A stretch of 64,000 bases of DNA from Devosia sp. 66-22 (GTDB taxonomy: Bacteria; Pseudomonadota; Alphaproteobacteria; Rhizobiales; Devosiaceae), in assembly GCA_001899065.1 (NCBI GenBank), contig MKUZ01000031.1:73382-137381 (forward strand), written 5' to 3'. The first letter of the stretch is position 1; each line of letters begins with the position of its first letter. Positions 54,127 to 60,357 of this stretch are shown in pieces. The notes below the pieces were generated by a model. The model did not search any database, was not told where the DNA came from, and was given only the letters and a program-made list of their open reading frames with translations. A program made the position numbers and the translations under genes.

Positions 54127-55350
54127 ATGACCAATACCATCAAGAAGATCGTGCTCTCCTATTCGGGCGGTCTCGACACCTCCATCATGCTCAAATGGCT
54201 ACAGGAGCACTACCAGGCCGAGATCGTCACCTTCACGGCCGACCTCGGCCAGGGCGAAGAGCTGGAGCCGGCCCGCAGGAAGGCCGAGATGTTCGGCATC
54301 AAGGACATCCGCATCGTCGATGTGCGCGAAGAGTTCGTGCGCGATTTCGTCTTCCCCATGTTCCGCGCCAATGCGCTCTATGAGGGCCAGTACCTGCTCG
54401 GCACCTCCATTGCGCGCCCGGTCATTGCCAAGCACCTGGTCGAGATCGCCGAGGAGACGGGTGCCGATGCCATCGCGCATGGCGCCACCGGCAAGGGCAA
54501 CGACCAGGTCCGCTTCGAGCTCACCGCCAATGCGCTCGCGCCCAACCTCAGGGTCATCGCACCGTGGCGCGAATGGGATTTGCGCTCGCGCACCGCGCTG
54601 CTCAACTACGCCGAGAAGAACCAGATCCCCATCGCCAAGGACAAGCGCGGCGAAGCGCCGTTCTCGGTCGATGCCAATCTGCTCCACACCTCGTCCGAGG
54701 GCATGGTGCTCGAGGATCCCGCCGTGCCGGCGCCGGACTATGTCGCGCAGCGAACCACCGATCCCGAGAAGGCGCCCAACGAGCCCGAGGTCATCACGAT
54801 CGGCTTCGAGCGCGGCGACGCGGTTTCGGTCAATGGCGAGAAGCTGTCGCCGGCCGAACTGCTCACCAGGCTCAACGAACTCGGTGGCAAGCACGGCGTG
54901 GGCCGGCTCGATCTTGTCGAGAACCGGTTCGTGGGCATGAAGTCGCGTGGGCTCTACGAGACGCCGGGCGGCACGATCCTGCTCGCGGCGCATCGCGGCA
55001 TCGAGTCCATCACGCTCGACCGCGGCGAGGCGCACCTCAAGGATGAGCTGATGCCCAAATATGCCGAGCTCATCTACAATGGCTTCTGGTATTCGCCCGA
55101 ACGCGAGATGCTGCAGGCCGCCATCGACCACACCCAGCGCTTCGTGGCCGGCGAGGTTACGCTCAAGCTCTACAAAGGCAGCGCCAATGTGATTGCGCGC
55201 TCGTCGCCCAATTCGCTCTACAACATGGATCTCGTCACCTTCGAGGAAGGCGCGGTCGCCTACGACCATCACGACGCCGAAGGTTTCATTCGCCTCAACG
55301 GGCTCCGGCTCAAGACTTATGCCGCGCGGCGGATCGCACAGGGCAAGTAG
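54127..55350 (+). CDS. argG: Argininosuccinate synthase
   Basis: The 407-residue enzyme joins citrulline and aspartate using ATP in arginine synthesis. The N-type ATP motif [18 protein letters not shown] is near residue 10. [32 protein letters not shown] and the C-terminal [20 protein letters not shown] are further family segments. It stands alone, 107 bases before the secreted-protein cassette, with an imperfect hairpin (GTGGCGTCCC...GGGACGTCCAC) just after its stop. Confidence 0.97.
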   Translation: MTNTIKKIVLSYSGGLDTSIMLKWLQEHYQAEIVTFTADLGQGEELEPARRKAEMFGIKDIRIVDVREEFVRDFVFPMFRANALYEGQYLLGTSIARPVIAKHLVEIAEETGADAIAHGATGKGNDQVRFELTANALAPNLRVIAPWREWDLRSRTALLNYAEKNQIPIAKDKRGEAPFSVDANLLHTSSEGMVLEDPAVPAPDYVAQRTTDPEKAPNEPEVITIGFERGDAVSVNGEKLSPAELLTRLNELGGKHGVGRLDLVENRFVGMKSRGLYETPGGTILLAAHRGIESITLDRGEAHLKDELMPKYAELIYNGFWYSPEREMLQAAIDHTQRFVAGEVTLKLYKGSANVIARSSPNSLYNMDLVTFEEGAVAYDHHDAEGFIRLNGLRLKTYAARRIAQGK

Positions 55351-55416
55351 TTTCCGGAGCTAGTGGCGTCCCGTAAGGGACGTCCACAATGCGCATGGTT
55401 GACGCCCGTTAACCAT

Positions 55417-55454
55417 AAACTCCCGACACTGGCGGCCGTCAGTTTCGGGAGTTT
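55417..55454 (+). promoter_or_regulatory. Hairpin masking the ribosome site of the secreted cassette
   Basis: AAACTCCCGA (55417-55426) pairs perfectly with TCGGGAGTTT (55445-55454), three bases before ATG 55458. The 3' arm carries GGGAG, the ribosome site. In this form translation would be blocked. The same layout appears before the FAD oxidoreductase gene at 35422. Confidence 0.5.
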
Positions 55455-55457
55455 GTT

Positions 55458-55916
55458 ATGCGTGGTCTGCGTTTCTGCCTGCTCCTTGCCCCGTTGTGGA
55501 TATCGCCGGCCTCCGCCGCCGATGTCACCTTCTCGGGAACGCTGACCGGCATCTGTGCTCTTGCCCTGTCGACACCCGGCACGCTCGGGCTCACGGCCGG
55601 CGGCGTGGTGTCGAGCACGGCGGGACTGCCGGCGGTGCTGTCGATCCTCTCGATCGGCACCAACACGCTCACCGTCAATCCGCCGGTCTGGGTCAGTACG
55701 CCCGGGGGCTACACGGCCGGCACCGAAGTCGCCGAAGTCGCCTATAGTGGCCTTAGCGGGCTCGGCATCGCCAACCAGGCCTTCACATCCTCCGTCACCA
55801 CGCGCTCGATCAGCACGCTGCCGCTCAGCCTGCTGACGATGAACGCGCAGATTTCCAATTCGCTGGGCTTTGCCGCGGGCGCCTACCAGATGAAGGTGGT
55901 GGTCACATGCAGCTAA
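55458..55916 (+). CDS. Secreted beta-rich protein, cassette subunit 1
   Basis: The 152-residue protein has a signal peptide (MRGLRFCLLLAPLWISPASA, then AD) and a Ser/Thr/Val/Gly-rich body with one Cys near the N-terminus (TGICALALS) and one at the C-terminus (KVVVTCS), a likely disulfide. No catalytic motif is seen. The pattern, and the ending SLGFAAGAYQMKVVVTCS, suggest an Ig-like or DUF4402/spore-coat-U-like fold. It is paralogous to the next gene, with which it overlaps by 10 bases. Confidence 0.7.
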   Translation: MRGLRFCLLLAPLWISPASAADVTFSGTLTGICALALSTPGTLGLTAGGVVSSTAGLPAVLSILSIGTNTLTVNPPVWVSTPGGYTAGTEVAEVAYSGLSGLGIANQAFTSSVTTRSISTLPLSLLTMNAQISNSLGFAAGAYQMKVVVTCS

Positions 55917-56353
55917 GGCTCCTGCTCGCGGCCGTTCTCGCGACGGCCGTCTCCCCGGTGCTGGGCTGCACGCTGTCGCTCGGGACGGCGGGAACGCTCG
56001 CCCTCAGCTCCGATGGCACGCGCCTTGAAAGCAGCGTCGCCGGCGGTGTCGCCGCGACATTCACCGTGGTCAACCTGTCGCTCGGCACGGCCACCGTCAC
56101 CGTCTCGCCGCCGCAACTTGTCGCCTACCCGGCGGGCTTCGGCGTCGGATCGGCCAGCCTTGCCGTCGCCTATAGCGGCAGCGGCGTGCTGGGCAGCGTC
56201 AACCAGGGTTACACGGGATCCACGACGCAGTTTTCCGTACCGGGACTGCTTTCATTGGCGGTCCTCATGAACGTCAACAACCGGATCAGCAATACGGCGG
56301 GGTTCGCCGCCGGCACCTACCAGACGCGCACGGTGGTGACATGCAGCGGCTGA
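55907..56353 (+). CDS. Secreted beta-rich protein, cassette subunit 2
   Basis: The 148-residue protein is a paralogue of the preceding one: signal peptide (residues 1-20, ending PVLG), CTLSLGTAGTLALSSDGTRL, an inner SLAVAYSGSGVLGSVNQGYT and the end GFAAGTYQTRTVVTCSG. The Cys pair is conserved, with the first at the mature N-terminus; it lacks a full lipobox, so it is not clearly a lipoprotein. Its ATG lies inside the upstream gene and its end overlaps the next gene by 13 bases. Confidence 0.7.
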   Translation: MQLRLLLAAVLATAVSPVLGCTLSLGTAGTLALSSDGTRLESSVAGGVAATFTVVNLSLGTATVTVSPPQLVAYPAGFGVGSASLAVAYSGSGVLGSVNQGYTGSTTQFSVPGLLSLAVLMNVNNRISNTAGFAAGTYQTRTVVTCSG

Positions 56354-56742
56354 TCGCAGTCTCGGTATTCGTCGCCGCCCTGCTCGTCGCGGGCGGCGCC
56401 GCCGCACAGTCCCTGTCGCCCATGCGCGCCGCGGGGGACACGCCGTCCGACATCAAGGGGTTCCGGCCCACCATCGGCAATCCCTACACGACATCGATGA
56501 TCTTCATCGTCACCCCGATGAACCCGGAGTTTACCGAGCCGGTGGGTGGCGCCGTGGTGACGGCGCCCGAGCTCCGCCTGGCCCCTGGGGCGTCGCGTCC
56601 GGTGATCGTCAAGTTCAAGATCGATCCTGCGTTCAAGGAGAGAACAATTGGCGTATGCGTCCAGCCCAAGGACCTGGAGGGTCCGATCCTGCCTCGCGTC
56701 TGCGGTACTTATGTTGGCCGTCGTCTCAGTGCCCGCGGCTGA
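56341..56742 (+). CDS. Minimal PapD-like secreted protein of the cassette
   Basis: The 133-residue protein has a signal peptide (residues 1-22, ending GGAAAQ) and one Ig-like domain. Segments such as GNPYTTSMIFIVTPMNP and APELRLAPGASRPVIVKFKI resemble the first domain of PapD/FimC-type chaperones (the LxPGxSR strand). The second chaperone domain is absent. A Cys pair lies in VCVQPKD and RVCGTYV. Its last 95 bases overlap the next gene in another frame. It might assemble the two upstream subunits; that is inference. Confidence 0.6.
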   Translation: MQRLIAVSVFVAALLVAGGAAAQSLSPMRAAGDTPSDIKGFRPTIGNPYTTSMIFIVTPMNPEFTEPVGGAVVTAPELRLAPGASRPVIVKFKIDPAFKERTIGVCVQPKDLEGPILPRVCGTYVGRRLSARG

Positions 56743-57052
56743 AGGCGTCCTGCTGCCGTCGCCGCCGATGGGGCCGGGCGGCGAGGATGCCATCACCACG
56801 TCCGAGGGCGTGCGCTGCAGCCAGTCGATCAACTCGTCAGGCGGCTATCTCGATTTCGGCGTCGCCGGCGGCGACCTGTCGAACTACAGCGTGCCCGGTT
56901 CCAGCCCGGGGCAACAGAGCGCCATCGGCTATGCGCGCATCATCGTGCCGCTGGGGCCTTCGCCAAAGCGCCTCGACTGCGCGCGCCTCTATGACCTCGA
57001 GATCGCGCGGCTCAAGGCGGAAATCGAGATGCTCAAGGTCGGTCTCGAGTAG
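56648..57052 (+). CDS. Secreted protein with helical C-terminal tail, cassette gene 4
   Basis: The 134-residue protein starts at TTG 56648, with AAGGAG 7 bases upstream, deep inside the previous gene (95-base overlap). Residues 1-32 look like a signal peptide (LASAVLMLAVVSVPAAEG). The mature part has SEGVRCSQSINSSGGYLDFG, a pattern found in some secreted proteins with a Cys near the N-terminus, then IGYARIIVPLGPSPKRLDCA. The last 25 residues form a charged helix (LEIARLKAEIEMLKVGLE), probably coiled-coil. No known family is recognised. Confidence 0.65.
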   Translation: MAYASSPRTWRVRSCLASAVLMLAVVSVPAAEGVLLPSPPMGPGGEDAITTSEGVRCSQSINSSGGYLDFGVAGGDLSNYSVPGSSPGQQSAIGYARIIVPLGPSPKRLDCARLYDLEIARLKAEIEMLKVGLE

Positions 57053-57128
57053 GAATCTACGCAACTTGGCGCAAAACGTCCGGCCCGCAAGCCCTTGCTC
57101 CCGTTGCGTTGTAATCGATTGCAGGGCC

Positions 57129-57144
57129 TTAAAGCGTTCTTAAC
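57129..57144. promoter_or_regulatory. CtrA-type box upstream of the GGDEF-EAL gene
   Basis: TTAA-AGCGTTC-TTAAC is a perfect CtrA full site, 49 bases before the GTG start of the GGDEF-EAL gene. The position would overlap a promoter -35/-10 region. It suggests cell-cycle control of c-di-GMP turnover. Confidence 0.65.
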
Positions 57145-57193
57145 GACGCGGCGCTAGATTTCCGGGCAGCGTCGAAGTTGGAGATTTATCGCG

Positions 57194-59317
57194 GTGACTT
57201 CGAAAATGGCGCGTCAGGGCCATTCGGATAGCACTTTGCTGCTCGACGCGGCGCTCGAAAACATACCCTACGGCTTCTGCGTGTGGTCCAGCGAGTTCAA
57301 GCTCGTGATGTGGAACCGGCACTATCTCGACCTGTATGGCTTCCCCGCCGACAGCGTCCGCGACGGCATGAGCCTCGACGAGGTGGTGAAGCTGTCCGCC
57401 GAGCTGGGCAACCATCCCGACCAGACACCACAGCAGTTCCTGACCGCCTACAAGAAAGAGCTGAGGGCCAACCGGCAGGGGCTGCGCTACAAATCGCGCG
57501 AGCTGCTCGCGGCCGGTCGCACCGTCGAGACGGCGCATGTCTTCTCGCCGGGTCTGGGCTGGGTGGTGACGCATGAGGACGTCACCGAGGAGATCGCCAG
57601 CTCCGAGATCATCCAGAAACGCCGGCGCGAACTGGAACGGCAGAACATCCGGCTCGACGCGGCGGTCAACAATATCAGCCAGGGTCTGTGCATGTTCGAC
57701 CCCAAGGGTCGGCTCGTCATCTGCAATGCACCCTATGCCCGCATCTACGATCTGCCCGATGAAATGGTGAAGCCGGGTACGCCGCTCGAGGACATTCTGG
57801 GGCACCTGTTCGACACGGGCATGCACTCGTCCAGCTTCGCCACGCGCGAGCAGTACATCACCTGGCGGCATGGCGTCATCGCGCGGGGACTCCACGAGAA
57901 AGCCGTGGTCGAGTTCGGCACCCGCATCATCCTCATGCAGCACCATCCGATGAAGGATGGCGGGTTCGTGTCGACGCATGAAGACATCACCGAGCAGCGC
58001 CAGCAGGAGGCTCGCATCCAGCACCTGGCGCGGCACGACGCGCTGACCGAGCTGCCCAACCGTGCATTGTTCCTCGACGAGATGGCCGACACCGAAGCGA
58101 TGATCGAGCGCGGCGAAAAGGTCGCGGTGCTGTGCATCGATCTCGACCACTTCAAATCGATCAACGACATGCTGGGCCACTCGATCGGCGACAAGGTGCT
58201 CAAGCAGGCCTCGGCGCGCCTGTGGGGCACGACGCGCGAAACCGATCTGCTTGCACGCCTGGGCGGCGATGAATTCTCCCTGCTGCTGCGCCCGATCGAC
58301 AAGCCGTCCGACGCCGCCGCGATTGCCGAGCGTATCGTCAAGACCATGACGTCGCCCTTCTCGATCGACGGGCACCAGATCGCCATCGGCGCCAGCGTCG
58401 GCATCGCCATCGCGCCGCAGGATGGCGAGACCACCGACGTGCTCATGAAGAACGCCGACCTCGCGCTCTACCGGGCCAAGGCAGAAGGGCGTTCTACCTA
58501 TCACTTCTTCGAGAAGGAGATGGACGCCGCCATCCAGAAGCGGCGATCCATCGAGAGCGGACTGCGCGCCGCGCTGCAACTCAACGAGTTGCGCGTCGTG
58601 TTCCAGCCGCTGGTCGGACTCAAGGAGAACAAGGTCACCTGCCTCGAGGCGCTGCTGCGCTGGCGGCACGATGGCGAGGACATCTCGCCGGCCGAGTTCA
58701 TCCCCGTGGCCGAGGAAACGGGCCTGATCGTCCAGATCGGCGAATGGGTCCTGCGCGAGGCGTGCAGCGCCGCCGTGCTGTGGCCGACCACAGCGCGCGT
58801 CGCGGTCAATCTCTCGCCGGTGCAATTCAAGAACAAGCGGCTGTTCGAAACCATCCATAGCATTCTGGGCGAGACCGGCCTGCCGCCCACCCGTCTCGAG
58901 CTCGAGATCACCGAGTCGCTGATGCTCAACGACAATGAGCAGACCCTGCAGACGCTGCATCGCCTGCGCGCCATCGGCATCCGCATCTCGATGGACGATT
59001 TCGGCACCGGCTATTCGTCGCTGAGCTATCTGCGCGCCTTCCCCTTCGACAAGATCAAGATCGACCGCTCCTTCATGCGCGATCTCGAGAGCCGCGGCGA
59101 CAGCCTCGCCATCATCAAGGCGGTGATCGGCCTCGGCCATTCGCTGGGCATGTCCACCACGGCCGAGGGGGTCGAAACCGAGGAGCAGTTGCGCGCCGTG
59201 CGCGAGCAGGGCTGCAACGAGGTGCAGGGCTTCCTGTTCTCGCCGCCGCTCGAGGCGGGGCAGGTGCTCACGCTGCTCAACACTGAACAGCGGCCCAAAC
59301 TCAGGGCCGTGAGCTGA
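57194..59317 (+). CDS. PAS-GGDEF-EAL c-di-GMP signalling protein
   Basis: The 707-residue cytoplasmic protein has two PAS-like domains (about 15-125 and 150-265; both with the GxC(V/M)(W/F) segment seen in PAS-7 types), a GGDEF domain (about 275-435; intact motif LGGDEFSLL near 356) and an EAL domain (about 455-700; EALLRW near 485, ITESLMLND, DDFGTGYSSLSYL, IDRSF). Both diguanylate cyclase and phosphodiesterase motifs look intact, so it may be bifunctional or use GTP binding to tune the EAL domain. It begins at GTG 57194 with GGAG upstream. No membrane helix is present. Confidence 0.94.
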   Translation: MTSKMARQGHSDSTLLLDAALENIPYGFCVWSSEFKLVMWNRHYLDLYGFPADSVRDGMSLDEVVKLSAELGNHPDQTPQQFLTAYKKELRANRQGLRYKSRELLAAGRTVETAHVFSPGLGWVVTHEDVTEEIASSEIIQKRRRELERQNIRLDAAVNNISQGLCMFDPKGRLVICNAPYARIYDLPDEMVKPGTPLEDILGHLFDTGMHSSSFATREQYITWRHGVIARGLHEKAVVEFGTRIILMQHHPMKDGGFVSTHEDITEQRQQEARIQHLARHDALTELPNRALFLDEMADTEAMIERGEKVAVLCIDLDHFKSINDMLGHSIGDKVLKQASARLWGTTRETDLLARLGGDEFSLLLRPIDKPSDAAAIAERIVKTMTSPFSIDGHQIAIGASVGIAIAPQDGETTDVLMKNADLALYRAKAEGRSTYHFFEKEMDAAIQKRRSIESGLRAALQLNELRVVFQPLVGLKENKVTCLEALLRWRHDGEDISPAEFIPVAEETGLIVQIGEWVLREACSAAVLWPTTARVAVNLSPVQFKNKRLFETIHSILGETGLPPTRLELEITESLMLNDNEQTLQTLHRLRAIGIRISMDDFGTGYSSLSYLRAFPFDKIKIDRSFMRDLESRGDSLAIIKAVIGLGHSLGMSTTAEGVETEEQLRAVREQGCNEVQGFLFSPPLEAGQVLTLLNTEQRPKLRAVS

Positions 59318-59919
59318 GCCTCGGTCCCGGCCAGTATCGCGAGCTGCTGCGTATCGCCCGCCGCTTCGGCCGCGCCGAGGATGCCGACGATCTGCTGCAG
59401 GAGGCGCTGATCGAGGCGATCCGCCACGGTCGCGCCAGCTTCACCGCCAGCGAGGATCGCGCCTGGCTTGTCGGGGTCATCCGCAACAAGGCGCGCATGG
59501 CGGCACGGGGCAGCGTTCGCCGCAGTCGGCGCGATACGCGCTGGCTGGCCGAACGCGCATCCCCGGGCGAGAGCGCAGCCACCGACCGCGCCGATGTGCT
59601 CGCCGATCTGCCGCCCGCGCTACGGGCCGTGGCGGCGCTGGCGCTGGCGGGCCAGACGCGGCGCGAGATCGCCTACCTCCTCGGCCTCAGCGACACCGCG
59701 CTGCGGCAGCGGCTGAGCGCCTTGCGTCGCACCCTGGGGGCACGCGGCGTCGTCATGCCCGAAGGGCTTCCCGGCCTCGGTGGCGGTCTCGACTATGGCC
59801 GCATCCGCGATGCACTGGTGCCGATGCTGCACCGGCAGGGCGGCATGATCGCCGCCCACGATCCGGACGGGCATCTTTTCGTGATCCGGGGCTCACAAAA
59901 GGCAGATCGGCGGCAATAG
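59314..59919 (+). CDS. Sigma-70 (ECF-like) family protein, apparent CTG start
   Basis: The reading frame encodes sigma region 2 (YRELLRIARRFGRAEDADDL, then LQEALIEAIRHG and WLVGVIRNKAR) and region 4 (LPPALRAVAALALAGQTR, then REIAYLLGLSDTALRQRLSA). No ATG, GTG or TTG lies between the upstream in-frame stop (59284) and ATG 59497, which would remove all of region 2. CTG 59314 overlaps the GGDEF-EAL stop as CTGA with AGGG upstream, the same geometry as the coupled GTGA and TTGA starts elsewhere here. The roughly 50-residue C-terminal extension has no known domain. No anti-sigma gene is adjacent. Confidence 0.7.
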   Translation: MSLGPGQYRELLRIARRFGRAEDADDLLQEALIEAIRHGRASFTASEDRAWLVGVIRNKARMAARGSVRRSRRDTRWLAERASPGESAATDRADVLADLPPALRAVAALALAGQTRREIAYLLGLSDTALRQRLSALRRTLGARGVVMPEGLPGLGGGLDYGRIRDALVPMLHRQGGMIAAHDPDGHLFVIRGSQKADRRQ

Positions 59920-59946
59920 TCTCACGGAAACCCCAAGGAGGCTCCC

Positions 59947-60336
59947 ATGATCCCCAAACCGCACCGCGCCAGCATCGTCTACTACGTCTCCGACATCGCC
60001 CGGACCGAAGCGTTCTACCGCGACACGCTGGGCATCCCCCTGCAGCGCCAGGAAGGGGCCGAACCGTACTGGCTCACCGGTAGCCTCGACCAGGGGCTCG
60101 AGCTCGTCTTCTTTCAGTTGGAGACGACGCGCGGCAATACGCCAGCGCTGATCTTCGATGTCTCATCGGAAGGCGGCATCGATGACATCGTCGCCGCACT
60201 GGTCGAAAAGGGCGTCACCATCGTCACCCCGGTCAGCGAGGCGCCGGGCGGCTGGAGTGCCGACTTTCTGGATCCGGATGGCTTTGGCATCGGGCTCTAC
60301 CAGTCGGAAGACAAGCCGCGCTCGCTGAAGAAATAG
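59947..60336 (+). CDS. VOC family (glyoxalase-like) protein
   Basis: The 129-residue protein has a vicinal-oxygen-chelate fold: ASIVYYVSDIARTEAFYRDT, DQGLELVFFQLETTRGNTPA and SADFLDPDGFGIGLYQSE. Metal ligands typical of active enzymes (the first His, the C-terminal Glu) are not evident, so it could be binding-only. AAGGAGG precedes the ATG. It converges with the RTX adhesin gene. Confidence 0.85.
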   Translation: MIPKPHRASIVYYVSDIARTEAFYRDTLGIPLQRQEGAEPYWLTGSLDQGLELVFFQLETTRGNTPALIFDVSSEGGIDDIVAALVEKGVTIVTPVSEAPGGWSADFLDPDGFGIGLYQSEDKPRSLKK

Positions 60337-60357
60337 CGCTCCGGGACGCGTCCGGCT

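Noticed and set aside
55394-55414. TTGACGCCCGTTAACC as a CtrA site before the secreted cassette
   Set aside because: Only one half-site matches and the spacing is six, not seven; not counted with the three perfect sites.
57140-59140. 666-codon minus-strand open frame opposite the GGDEF-EAL gene
   Set aside because: Composition is that of antisense translation; GGDEF and EAL motifs are intact on the plus strand.
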